Source: Stenocarpella maydis
Lineage: Eukaryota > Ascomycota > Sordariomycetes > Diaporthales > Diaporthaceae
Direction: 5' to 3'
Assembly (NCBI GenBank): GCA_002270565.1
Contig: NQMI01000031.1
Coordinates: 196,343-260,342 of the forward strand
DNA length: 64,000 nucleotides
The stretch's first letter is position 1. Each line of letters starts with the position of its first letter. Below the pieces are notes generated by a model. That model made no database searches and had not been told where the DNA came from. It was given only the letters and a program-made list of their open reading frames with translations. Positions 47,801 to 58,391 of this stretch are shown here, piece by piece. Made by a program: the position numbers and the translations under genes.

Positions 47801-50800
47801 GTGATGACGAGGGCTCGCTCCCAGGGCCAGGCTCCTCAGTCCAAGCAGAATCCAAGGGTGCAGAAGAGGAGCGCCCGGCCCGTGACTCTGGAATCTCATC
47901 GACTGTTCTCACTGATTCAACGGAGGCCAAGGACAACACCAGCTTATCTGAGGTCTCAGCGGAACGCGATGCCAATGCCTGGACTCCATTCGAGTTCAGC
48001 TCAGAAGCCGACGTGTCAGCCTTCAACACAGCTCGGCCCTTCGGTGACGATGGCTTCATGGTCCATGGTCATGAACAGTCTCTTTCGGCATCGGCGAAGC
48101 CTTTCATACCCGGCACGTCGCTCATGCCTGATGATGACTATAATGACAAGGAGGATACCCCTGTCCCGGGTCATTTCGAACGGTCCGACAGGCCATCTGA
48201 CATTGAAGCTGAAGTTAGCCCTGTGGAGGAAGACCAGAGCGCTGAGGACGTCCCGCAGCAGTCCATCGAGAGAGAACCGTCCCCCATCATCAGCCCTGTG
48301 GAAGAGCGCGATCTCGGCAGCGAGACATTTACGTCCCCATCTCTGCCTGTGAGGAAGGGCCTTGCTGCGAGCAGATTTGCTGCCAGTCCCTCGCCGCCTA
48401 AGGGTCTGGCTGCCTCGAAGTACGCCAAGTCACCATCACCTGTATCCGAAGACGAGGCTCCTCACAGCCCGTTGGTGAGCGATGCGCAGAGGTATTCAGC
48501 GTCTCCCGCCACTGCTGAAGATCTGGAAGACACTCAGGACACAATACCCGCGTCTGCGAGCCCACGTACGGACCAGGGCGAGCTCAATGCTGAGGATGGA
48601 GAGCCCACGTTCGAAGAGATCGATGCTGTCATGCAACACATCAACGAGAACGATCCTGATTTAGGCGTCAAGAAGATGGTAGACTCACCAAGATGGCACC
48701 AACCCAGCCCCACACGGCCTATTCCTGTCACTGCCATTACCAGCGAGTCTCCCAAGCGCAGCCAACCGCACTTTCTTCGGGGTGAAGCCCCAAGCCCAAG
48801 CCCCAGGCGCTATCACCTACCGCTTGGAGTGCACCCGCCTCTACACACGAGCGAGATGCTGGAGAATCCGTTTGTAGATCCTCCGATGAGCCTCCAACTC
48901 TCACGGCCCAACACAAGTGAAAGCCAAGCTGCCAGTGACGATTGGGAACGGGCGTTCAGCGATGAAGAGCAGGTAAAGCTCGACTCTCGTGCCAATTTCT
49001 TCGACGGAAAGGTCAATGAGCTGGTTGGTGCCGCCCTGCAGTCTCGGCTCGACCCTCTCGAAAGGACCTTGGAACAAATACAACAGTCTCTCGCGTCAAT
49101 ATCCGGTCGTCCACTGTCTAGTCGGCGCGAACGACGAAGCATCTCTGCGGAGAACCAGGAGAGCGATGCGGATGACGAGGATGACGAACCCGCACCGAGA
49201 CGATCAATGAGCCCTCGCAGAAACAAGCAAATGGAGCAGATCAGAGTTGCTGTTCTGGATGCTTTTGCCGTCCAGCAACGCAGCGCCCCTCCATTGCCCC
49301 CCCTGCCTGGCATGGCACAAGATGGCCCATCTACTGAGGGTGTGGCTTCCATCCTGAAGGCCATGGAAGAGATGAAGCAGCAGTTCAGCGAATCTCTCCA
49401 CCTCGACTTCCGGGCCGAAGACCTTCGGAACGTTGTCGAGGAGGCAGTTGAATCGCGCTTGCCAGCCACTCCACCCCAGCCAGTGGCTTTCGAAGGACAT
49501 GACGAATTGAGTGCCAAGTTGGAGGATTTGCAGAACCGTTATGCAGATCTAGAGCAGCAGCACCGACTGGAAGAAGCCAAGGCCTCAGTCGAAGCAACCC
49601 GCGCAGCGGAACTCGAGAGACAGCTATGGCAGGCGGAGACCAAGGTCGAGGCCGAGATCATGAATCGCAGCACTAGCGAGCAGCGGTTCATGGATCTCGA
49701 GAGCAGGCTGAGCAACCAGGAAGCCATGAACGAGGCGGAAGTCCAGCTTCGCCGAGCAGCTGAAGACAGGCTCTCAGAGGTACAGCGTCTACTGCGTATT
49801 TCTTCGGAGGAGGAAGTGCGGCTGAGGGAGGTACTGGAAGAGAAGGATGAGAGGTTGAAGATTTTCGATGCAGCCCACAGCAAGCACACCATGCGCGTAG
49901 CTTTGCTCGAAGCTGCTGCTGAGAATTCTGAAAAGGAGAAAATGGATCTCGAGAACCGTGTCAATATTGCTGAAATGGACCTTCGAGACCTGCGTCAGGA
50001 AGCGGCTCGGTGGAGAAGCGAGGCGGAACGGACTACGCAGGTGTGCCAGCGCCAGAGCGACGAGCTGTACCATGCCATGGAGGAGAACAAGCAACTCCAC
50101 AGGTTGATCGACACTCTTGGCACTCGGCTGAACGAGAATGAACGCCTGCGCGATGACTGGAGATCCAAATTTCTCTCTTTGCAGCAAGATATGGAGGACG
50201 CCATGCGCAACATTACCGAGGAGAACGCTCGCCGGGCCAAAAAGGAACAGACCATGCTTGCCAGACAAGAAGTCCTGGATGCGAAGCTTCAAGCAGAGTC
50301 CAAGACCCGTGAGCGTCTTGAGACTGAGCTTGAGAGGTTGGAGGCTGGTGAGCGTTCAGCCATGAAGGCCGTCAACGAGGCCAAGAGGCTAGATGCCCTC
50401 TTGGGAGAGATGCGGACTGAGAACCACAAGCTTCAGCAAAGCGCCATGCGCTACCAGGCGGAATTCCAGGAAGCCCGCGAGTCCGGAGCACGGGAGATAC
50501 AGCGCACTCGCGAGTCGATGCAGGCCCAGGTCGAGGATGCGAATAACCAAGTCAACGTCGTCCGCGAAGAGCTCGAGGATGAGATTTCTCGACTGCGTGC
50601 ACATCTCGACCAGGCCAAGCTTGACGCTGATACTGTCAGGTCGCGCTATGACATGATCATGGAAGACGTACAACATAACAGGAAAGGCGACCTTGAAGCG
50701 GCGATGCGCAAGCACCAGGACGAAATCGAGGACATGCAGGCACGATTCGAGCGACAACTCAACAACACTGTCGAGGATGCCCAGCGTGCCGAGTCCAACC

Positions 50801-51876
50801 TCCTCGAACGCCTCAGCATCTCGACATCTAAGTGTGAGCACTTGCAGGACCGTGTTACTCATCTCGAGGAGAAGCTCGATATTGCCAGGGAGGCCGCCCG
50901 AGCTGCAGCACAGGCTGCCAAGGCATCTGGAGTCGTACTGCCGCCTGTCTCAGCTCACCCCGCCTCTGGCCCTGTTCCTGAGCAGCATACTGCGATCTCG
51001 CAGCCTCAAGGGCCGTCGCAGACAGCAGCGGTTACGACTGCCATGCAGCTGCCGGAGAAAATCTCCCCACAGGCCCTGCGAGAATCTATCATGGTTCTGC
51101 AAGAGCAAGTGCAGGAGCGGGAGCTGAGGATCGAGGAGCTTGAGCAGACCGTGTCGAAGCTTGACCCTGACTCTGAGACGAAGATCGCGAAGCGGGACGA
51201 CGAGATTATCTGGCTGAGGGAGCTTCTAGGCGTGCGGCACTCGGATCTGCAAGACATTATTACTGCACTCGGCCGGGATGACTACGACCAAGATCGTGTT
51301 CGGGATGCGGCCATCCGCCTCAAAGCCAACTTGCAGATGGAACAGCAGGAGCGCGAGAGGGCCATGAATGGCGGATCCGCCATTAAGATGCCCAACATCG
51401 CCGCCAGCCTCCGGGATGCCGCGACACCTAGGGTTGCTCAAGCTGTCGGCCCATTGGCTGCTGCATGGGGAAACTGGCGTAAAGGCGGAACCTTGTCCAG
51501 TGTTGCACCGCCGTCGGCGACGAGTGGTAACCAAGCCACCCCCAGGAAAGACAGCCCTGGTTCTCAGAGCAGTTTCCTCTCAGGCCTTCTGACTCCGCCA
51601 GCTTCTGGTGTCCGCCAGGCGTCCCCGTCTGGTCAACCAACGGCTTTTGCCAACACTGGCAATCGCTTCACAGCTCAGGACCTTGCGAACCGGCCAAAGG
51701 CACCGCCACAGCGACAGGCTCAAAAAATGCCAGCTCGAGGAGGGAGCCCCGCCCAAAGACAGCAGAATTTCCCCGGCGGCCCACAAACACCGCCAATGAT
51801 GCGACGGGCGGCCTATGATGACGATGCCATGGCAACTGATGATTTCGATGATGCTGGCTTCTACGACGACGAATGA
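44821..51876 (+). CDS. Very large coiled-coil protein with disordered N-terminal half (5' end unresolved)
   Basis: Two long exons (about 44821-46071 and 46130-51876; intron donor GTGAGA, acceptor GACAG) encode over 2300 residues. Order: a Ser/Pro-rich disordered start; a conserved-looking module KKKVPWRGKNIMVLLPRDAE, PFPLKQHEVANMFREWEELG, YDIRGFDLNV, FKVTLPDLEAWKQYMNELTE and AKLRALGVSLGDEDPPPPPP; a long Pro/Ser/Gln-rich region with Phe motifs (FKFNPTSSFQPGQFNFGSN; GAPAFRPNAPAFTP); two repeats of the form KGLAASRFAASPSPP and KGLAASKYAKSPSPV; then about 900 residues of heptad-rich coiled coil (about 49500-50920 and 51050-51350); and a basic, Pro-rich tail ending DDFDDAGFYDDE. Automatic annotation often calls such proteins myosin-heavy-chain-like, but there is no motor domain. 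A scaffold at spindle pole, septum or nuclear envelope is possible; the function is unknown to me. Confidence 0.8.
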
Positions 51877-52759
51877 AGCAAGCTTTGGTCCTCACGCACC
51901 ACAAACCGAGGCCACTGGCCTCCCTTTTATTCCCTTTGTCACACGAGAAAAAGATGGACCCAATATTGGCAACGACGTACAAACGATTGGGATCGTGGCT
52001 ATTTGTTTTCTGGCTTTCATGCAAACGTCCGTCACCGCATCATAAACCCATACCCGAAACTGCACTACTAGAATGATACCCCCTGATAGCAAGATTTCTG
52101 CCAAGCTTCTTTCAACCGTCCGTTCTTCCATTCCTCGCCGTCACGCTGTGAGCCGAGGTCGGAAATCAAGAGACACAATGGACAGGCCCTTCTTGCACGA
52201 ATTTGCACAGCGCCTTTTCTTTCGTCCGGTCACTTCCAGCTATAAACCATTATTGCTCCATTCTACTTGTCTACGTGTAACGGTCGCTTATGTATGGATG
52301 AGAACCGGGAGATGCGAGGGATAATGGCGAGAGGAGGAGAAGCACTGTCGAGCTGTTCCGTAGAGCTGCGACTGGAGACGTATCTAGCATATAATCAACC
52401 CTTTCACCTGCGCCTGCCCACCAGATTCTCATGTCTCGGGGTGAGACTTGATCCAATGCGCCCACCATGCATTTTATAGCTGGCATGTTTCCGGGGGAAG
52501 GCTGATGCCTTGTGTGTTCTGCTTGGGTTTACTCAAAATGCTTCGCACGTGGGGCCCCGCTCCCACCCTTTCCCACTGGCTCTTCATCAACTTGCTAGTT
52601 GTTATGGCTTGAGTCTTCGAGTGAAGATTTGGCTACAATAACATCAAAACGGTATTACTTTACTAAGGGAACACATGGATGGGTATCAAATGCACAACCA
52701 CATAGGCAAGTACGCCTGAGCGGCGGGGGGATGCTTCATGGGTTGCCCGCAAGCGGGTA
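51877..52759. other. Convergent 3' region between coiled-coil gene and TyrRS
   Basis: About 880 bp between two convergent stop codons. No gene, tRNA or repeat is seen. Confidence 0.5.
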
Positions 52760-54209
52760 TCATTGCTCAGTAGCACTCCGGATAGCTAGGTCCTCGGTCT
52801 GCGATGTGACGGCGCCGTCTGCGGGGGCGGCGCCGGCCTTGGCCTTGTCCTTGGCGCCGGGGAACATGGCGCCGCGGTCCTTGGCCTTCTTCTTGTCCTT
52901 GACGTGCTTGACCTCGGGCGGGTAGGCCCTCTCGACGAGCTCCTTGAAGTCCGGGCTGTTTGCGAACTCGTCGCGGATCGGGGCCATGAGGGCGTTGAGG
53001 GCGCTCGACACGGCGGGCTTGAGGATCTGGGGGGTGAGCACGTCGTTGCGGTAGTCCTCGTGCATGGCGGCGATGCTGGTGTAGACGAGCTCGGGGAGCT
53101 CGTCCCTGCTGCGGTCGACGACGAAGCCGCGCTCGCCCTTGAGCCTGGCGGCCGGGAGCAGGACGTGCTCGACGAAGGCCAGGACGCCGTTGCCCTCGGG
53201 GACCTTGGGCACGCACTCGGCCTTCTTGATCTTCTTGACGACGGTTGCCTCGTCGTCGAGGAGGTCGATCTTTGAGTTGGGGTCGCTGGCCGACATCTTG
53301 CCGCCCTGGAGGCCGGGCACCATGGGGTTCATGATGTGGGCGCGCTGGCGGTAGCCCAGCTTGGGCAGCCACTCCTTGGCCGCGGTGAAGAGCTTGCGCT
53401 GGTCGACGCCGCCGAACTGCACGTCGACGTCGAGGTACTGCTCGTCCAGGACCTGCAGGATGGGGTACAGCAGGCCCGAGAGCGGCGCGTTGGCCGTCTG
53501 CTTGACGACCTCTGCGCCGGCCTTCTTGGCGTCGTGCTCCGACACCACCGAGCACAGCTTGTAGAGGTCCATGGCGTAATCGGGGGTCTTCTGGTAGGAG
53601 CTCCCGAACACAAACTTGAGCTTCTTGATGTCCTCCTCGCCGCACGTCGCCCGCAGCATCGCCGTGATGACGCGCTGGTAGTAGAGCGCCCTCTGCTGGA
53701 CCAGCTCTATCGGCGCCTTCAGGTTGTCCTGTGGGCAGCGGCGCGGTCAGCCAGGCCATCTCTGTGCAAAAGGGGGTGGGGAGCGTCGGGGTGGCGTCCC
53801 GGGAGGGAGTTGGGTGTGGGTGTGGCCGCGTACAAGGAAGCCATGGATGTCGGCGAGCAGTATGGTCAGCTCGCAGCCAGACCGGAGCAGCTGTGCGTTC
53901 TTTATTGCGGGCACGAAGTAGCCGCAGTGTGGCCGCCCTGTTGTGGCGCTGGTCACGGATCAGATGGTCAGCGCTTGGGCAGAGACATGGCAGGCTGGCC
54001 GTCCCAGGAGCAAGTGGACGAGGGCCAGCGTGCTGGCGTGCTTGGGCCGAGACACGAGCAGCGGGAGGGAGCATGCAGACTCACGTTCCCCAGTAGACCT
54101 TTGGGTCCTTGCCATCGCTGATGATCTTCTCGATAATCTCGAAGTCGAGCGTCTCGGCCAGGTTCTCCTTGATCAGGGCGATCCTTTCCTCGGGGGGCAT
54201 CGGCGCCAT
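52760..54209 (-). CDS. TYS1: Cytosolic tyrosyl-tRNA synthetase
   Basis: Three exons on the minus strand: 54209-54085, 53948-53834 and 53728-52760, giving 402 residues, the usual length of eukaryotic cytosolic TyrRS. The start [20 protein letters not shown] precedes [11 protein letters not shown]; across intron 1 this becomes [17 protein letters not shown], containing the HIGH-equivalent PHCGYF. Exon 2 ends [12 protein letters not shown]. Exon 3 opens [20 protein letters not shown] and carries [20 protein letters not shown], the class-I loop [18 protein letters not shown] (KMSKS equivalent) and a Lys-rich C-terminus ([15 protein letters not shown]) that commonly contacts tRNA. It attaches tyrosine to tRNA-Tyr. 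No mitochondrial presequence. Very high GC third positions produce a 435-codon shadow frame on the same strand, which should be ignored. Confidence 0.95.
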
Positions 54210-54694
54210 GGAGGGCAAGTCTTTGCTGATTCGGCGGTCCGGCGGGCCGGCTGGCTTGAGACAGAACCCAGGAGCGGTGGGTTGGGTGGGTGGTGGTCTC
54301 GGGGAGGTGCGATGGCAAGATTTACAAAGGGCTTGGAGATGATACAGAGTCGAGGTGTGAGTCAATTCAGATGCGACCAGCTAACAATTTCCACGCATGG
54401 CGGGGCAGCATGGCGGGGTCAGGCCGGCCAGGGGGCCCCCCCCTGGCCTGTGCGGCCAACAAGCCCACGATATCGATTGTGCCCTCGGCTCCGTTTGCAT
54501 GTTTACTAAGTACAATGTTCCGAGCACATGATCAAGCCGAGAGTCCATCTGTTTTGGACAGCCTTCTCGTGCTCTCACCTTGCATATCTTCAGGGTATTC
54601 ACATGCACCCACCCCCAGCCGTCCAACCGGCAGCTTGTCTCTTGCCCGCCAGTCACCCTCTCAGGCACCCTTGTTCCACGCCGGGAGGAGGGGC
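54210..54694. other. Region between TyrRS start and the hydrolase stop
   Basis: 485 bp between two minus-strand genes in tandem. It holds the promoter of the TyrRS gene and the 3' UTR of the hydrolase gene. No further feature is seen. Confidence 0.5.
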
Positions 54695-55616
54695 TCACTG
54701 GAAATGCTCGGCGAAGAAGGTCAGGACCGTCTTGTAGCCGCGGACGTATTCCTCCTTGACGCGCTCGTCCTCCAGGTCGGACCGCGCAGCCATCCAGCCG
54801 TGGATCTGGTCGGAGAAGGTCTCGACGTGCTTGGGCACGGTGAGGGCAGCCTCGAACTTCTCGACGTCCTCGGCGTTCTCGTCCTTTGAGGCCAGCATGA
54901 TCAGGGGGATCTTGACCCTGGAGAGAAGAATGTATTATCAGTACTGCCTCTGGCATGCCACGGGGGGGGGGGAGGGGACCGTGCTCACTTTTCGGCGTCC
55001 TTTGGGTCAACCATGGCAGGGTGGATGAGGGCAGCGCCTTCACGGGCTCTCGCGGACGCGAGGGACAGCGCGATGACCTTGGAGCCCCAGCAGAACTGAA
55101 GAATCAGAAAGAGAAAAAAAAAGGCGTCAGCTCCTCACAGTGTCCAGGCAGAGCCGGGGGCGGGGGCGGACTCACGCCGAGCACAGCCCACTCCTTGATG
55201 TTGGGGTATTTCTCCTGGATGGCCCTGACGGCGGCGTGGGCCTTGGGGACGAAGCTGGCGGGGCTGTTCTTGGCGAAGAAGGCGCCGAGCTTCTGCTGCT
55301 TCTCATCATTGTCCGGGGGGAACACGCTGATGTCACAAGGCTCGCCGTCGAAGGCGTCGGGCATGAAGACGGCATACTTGTTGTGGTCGTCTGCCGTGGC
55401 CAGGATGTCGCAGCCCTGGATGGTCTGATCGAAGAAGCCGAAGATGTCCATGACGACAAAGATGCCCTTGGCGGCATCCTTGGCGGGGCCGGCCACGTAC
55501 GTCTTGCGGCCGTCAAAGGTCTCAAGACCGCCCTTCTTCTCGTATCCGGACGCGACGACGGGGGGGATGTTGCAGCAGGCCGCAGAGTGGCCGCCGGTAG
55601 CTTTCATCGTGGACAT
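54695..55616 (-). CDS. Dienelactone hydrolase family protein
   Basis: Exons 55616-55176, 55095-54989 and 54917-54695 on the minus strand give 256 residues. The alpha/beta-hydrolase core is clear: GIFVVMDIFGFFDQTIQGCD near residue 50, the nucleophile elbow assembled across intron 1 as AVLG then FCWGSKVIALS (Cys nucleophile, as in dienelactone hydrolase), IPLIMLASKDENAED around the acid residue, and FSDQIHGWMAARSDLED with the catalytic His. The family hydrolyses dienelactones in aromatic catabolism; in fungi many members (for example yeast AIM2) have unknown substrates. No signal peptide. The start MSTMKATGGHSAACC is chosen because upstream sequence in frame is a low-complexity Pro/His stretch; the Met three codons later is possible. 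Intron phases 0 and 2 are consistent. Confidence 0.9.
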
Positions 55617-55654
55617 GTCGTCGTTGGGCGCCGGGGTGCGGAGGGGGGGGGGAG

Positions 55655-55703
55655 GGTCGCGTGCAGGCGTGCAGGCGTGCTGGTGTGCAGGCGTGCTGGT
55701 GTT
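55655..55703 (+). repeat. GTGCAGGCGT-type minisatellite
   Basis: About five imperfect 10-bp units (GCAGGCGTGC with variants GCTGGTGTGC) just upstream of the hydrolase start codon on the minus strand, so within its promoter or 5' leader. Confidence 0.8.
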
Positions 55704-56171
55704 TGTGCTGTTGGTGGCGAAGCCGTGATGTTCTGGGCAGCGTGAGACGAGCTTGGGCCTGAGCTCTGGAGGCACGTCCGTGGTATATCCGTACGGGCGG
55801 GGAGGCCGGGAAGGGCGGCAGGGTGGGGCCGCGCAAGCGAGGAGCCGAGGGCACCGGAGGCTATTCGGAAGCTATTCGAAACCGGTGAGCGCTCGCGGGA
55901 GCCATGACAGGGCACCAGGCCAATCGCAACGTCTACGCGACCTGGGCCGCTAGTGCGGTTGGTCTGTTGCGGCCCGCTCGTGCAGCTGCCCGCATGCGCG
56001 GGTGTACAGTATATCGTGTGTCATGTTTTGGGGCCAGAAGGGCAACTTGTGCCACCCTCCACTACGTGTCGATGTGCGCGAGGCCCCGCAGTTGCTGACA
56101 TGCATGCAGGCCAAGTCGGTGGGTTGCAGGCGGGTCTCGCGGGTCTGACGGGCTGCCACCGTGTTTTATTA

Positions 56172-56254
56172 TGCGTGCGCGCGCGCGCGCGCATGGGTGT
56201 GTGCGTGTGCGTGTGTTGTGTGCGTGTGTGTGTGCGTGTGTGCGCGCGCGCGCG
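56172..56254 (+). repeat. Alternating purine-pyrimidine GC/GT tract
   Basis: Two GC runs flank a GT-rich centre, giving over 80 bp of nearly unbroken purine-pyrimidine alternation, a sequence class able to adopt Z-DNA. Confidence 0.85.
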
Positions 56255-57595
56255 AGACTAGATTCCACGTACATGTGACGATGCACGCAGCCCAGAGGGG
56301 GAGGGACGGGGGAGGGACGGGGGAGGGTTTGCTCCGGATGAGCTGTAGTGCATTTAGGCTTGGGCTCGCAGGGTCCCGAGCCGCCTTGGCGACTGGAGAT
56401 CCCCCGCCCGCCTGCTGCTGTTAGCCGGGCGGGGGTGCGGAGCCACATACCCAGACGCATGCATCCTGTTGCTTGCCGTGTCATATTATGATATACCCAG
56501 CTGCACGCACCCATCTGCCATGCTGCTTGCCATCCCAAGCTTGCTCCTCCTATATTTGCTGCCGTGCATTTCATTTCGCCCGTGCATTCCATTTCATAAG
56601 TGCATTCATTCCGATTTATTGATACCACCTCGGCGCGGCACGGGTTCCTACACCCCTTCTTCCGCCCTCCCCGTCCATCGCGATCGTGGACGGAGTGCAT
56701 GTGATTCTCTCGCCCCATCCGCCTGATAGGCCCATGACAGGCAGGGCTGAGACTATGCTCCTCGCAAAAGGCACCACCCGGTCTTGACCATGCCGCCCCA
56801 GACTGCCCGGTCTCCCGCCTGCTGCATGCTCCGTGGGCGATTCCTGCTGCCAGCCACTTGGAACCTCCCCCGAGGCACGTCGGCCAGCCCCGCCTCTCAC
56901 AGAGAAAAAAGCAGAACCGGCCGTCCTGCCTGCTGCCTGGCCGCCCCCTCGTCGTATGTGACACGGCTGTGAATGTGATCGAGACATGGCCGGGACGAGA
57001 CCTCTTGGTGGGCACCATCCCCCCCGCCACTGCGCATCACTCCCGGCTGGGCCCGGCAGCGGAACTGTGCCCGACGACGCATGGGAATCAAGGCATGCGC
57101 CCTGAAGGGAGTCAGTCGGTGGAGGGTCGTGGAGCCATGTGCCGTACGGCCTTGACCACACGCCCTGCCGCTTCACGAGCCGCGTTTATACATCCGTGGA
57201 TACCTACCTGAGCAGGCCACGCCCTCCAGCCCTGGCTCCGTACTCTACTAGGGCTGCGCATACCTGTTGTGGGCCCTGCCTGCGTGAGTATGTGTGTTCC
57301 TCCGGTGCGTCCTCCTTGGCTACCGCAGCATTCCTGCCCAACAAAGTTGGTGTCCCAGACCGGTCAATCAGGACCCCTACCGCATCGCGGACGTGGCCAT
57401 GCCTCACCGGTCTGTCGAATTACAGGATGGCTGGCGACAGCCGGCGAATCGGGAGCAGACCGCCCTCCGCCACTTGTCAGATGTGAGGACATGCAGCACA
57501 CTGCAGGTGAGCAGCACCGGTTCCAGAACCGGACTTGTGTGGTTCAATGGTCGACAGGTGTGCGGCTTCGCTCCGCCCTTGACTTCACGGCTCAA

Positions 57596-57603
57596 TATAA
57601 ATA
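57596..57603 (+). promoter_or_regulatory. TATA-like element of the Nudix gene
   Basis: TATAAATA lies 147 bp before the ATG at 57750 and is followed by a CA-rich, pyrimidine-bounded leader. Position and context fit a core promoter; not proven. Confidence 0.4.
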
Positions 57604-57749
57604 TCCTCAAGGCATCCGCTTCCAGCATCGCGAACCCTTCTGTCTCTTGTCTCATAGCAATCACCTCACACATTCAAGAATCCCCTAAGCTCGCAAAAGA
57701 AACCACACTGAGGCCAGAACCAACTGATTGGCATATCAAAGCCGCAATC

Positions 57750-58391
57750 ATGACGAACAACTCCCGGGGATATGCCCACGACTCTTCGGAAGACCCGCAG
57801 AACCCACACCCCGCTGGGCGGCCAAGGATTCCCCTTGATGTCGTTGCCTGCGACAGCGGAATGGGCTGTTCCACGAGCACAGACTTCTGCATCTGTGCCG
57901 GCACCGTGACCTTCAAGGGCAGAGGAGACGACAAGAGGGTCCTCATCCTCCTCAACAAGAAATACACCGTGGACCTCTGGCAGCTGCCCAAGGGCCGCAA
58001 GAACATCGGCGAGGGCGCCCTGTACACCACGGCCGTCAGGGAGACGTACGAGGAGACTGGGTATCACGTCCAGCTGATGTGCGACAGCATCCTAACCCGG
58101 GCTACGCCGCACAACCGCGACCTGTCGGCCGGCCCCATCTTCACGGCCCAGGCCCCCGAGCCCATCTGCATGGTCTGGGAAGTCGAGCCGACCGCTCCGA
58201 GCGGGCGCAACCACGTCACCAAGATCATTTTCTTTTTTGTGGCGACCGTGGGAGACGACGCGCTGCCTGCCGTGGGCACGCAGGACGAGGATGAGGTCCT
58301 GACGGTGTACTGGCTGCCGTGTGATGAAGCCATGCGCAGGCTTACCTTCGCGGCTGAGAAAAGGGCTCTGGGGACAGCCATGTTGTACTGA
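57750..58391 (+). CDS. Nudix hydrolase
   Basis: A single-exon gene of 213 residues starting MTNNSRGYAHDSSEDPQNPH. The Nudix box lies at about residues 82-105: LPKGRKNIGE, a spacer GALYTTAV, then RETYEETGY, giving the Gly, first Glu, Arg-Glu and Glu-Glu positions that bind metal and diphosphate. The spacer has eight residues where the usual signature has seven. The box is preceded by the beta strands CICAGTVTFKGRGDDKRVLI and KKYTVDLWQLPKG. Known: Nudix enzymes cleave nucleoside diphosphates linked to another moiety; the LPKGRKNIGE style occurs in fungal members related to diadenosine or inositol polyphosphate hydrolases, but the substrate cannot be assigned. The open frame extends upstream to 57294 without a better start; 57750 has context AATCATGACG and follows a TATA box. 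Confidence 0.88.
   Translation: MTNNSRGYAHDSSEDPQNPHPAGRPRIPLDVVACDSGMGCSTSTDFCICAGTVTFKGRGDDKRVLILLNKKYTVDLWQLPKGRKNIGEGALYTTAVRETYEETGYHVQLMCDSILTRATPHNRDLSAGPIFTAQAPEPICMVWEVEPTAPSGRNHVTKIIFFFVATVGDDALPAVGTQDEDEVLTVYWLPCDEAMRRLTFAAEKRALGTAMLY

Larger units (their letters stand above)
55617..57749. other. 2.1-kb intergenic region with simple repeats
   Basis: No gene supported; a 322-codon minus frame (56062-57030) has no motif and crosses simple repeats. Contains a minisatellite at 55655-55703, a long alternating GC/GT tract at 56172-56254, and a TATA-like element at 57596-57603 before the Nudix gene. Confidence 0.5.

Noticed and set aside
46144..51876. Myosin heavy chain identity for the coiled-coil protein
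   Set aside because: No motor domain, P-loop or IQ motif; similarity would be only through coiled coil composition.
52767..54074. 435-codon minus-strand open frame overlapping TyrRS
   Set aside because: It lies in a different frame from the clear TyrRS exons, has extreme Arg/Ala/Gly content from GC-rich third positions and no domain.
56062..57030. 322-codon minus-strand open frame
   Set aside because: Crosses the GC/GT simple repeat, giving a poly His/Thr/Arg stretch; no motif.
57294..57749. N-terminal extension of the Nudix open frame
   Set aside because: It spans the TATA-like element and leader and has no conserved content; the ATG at 57750 has a better context.
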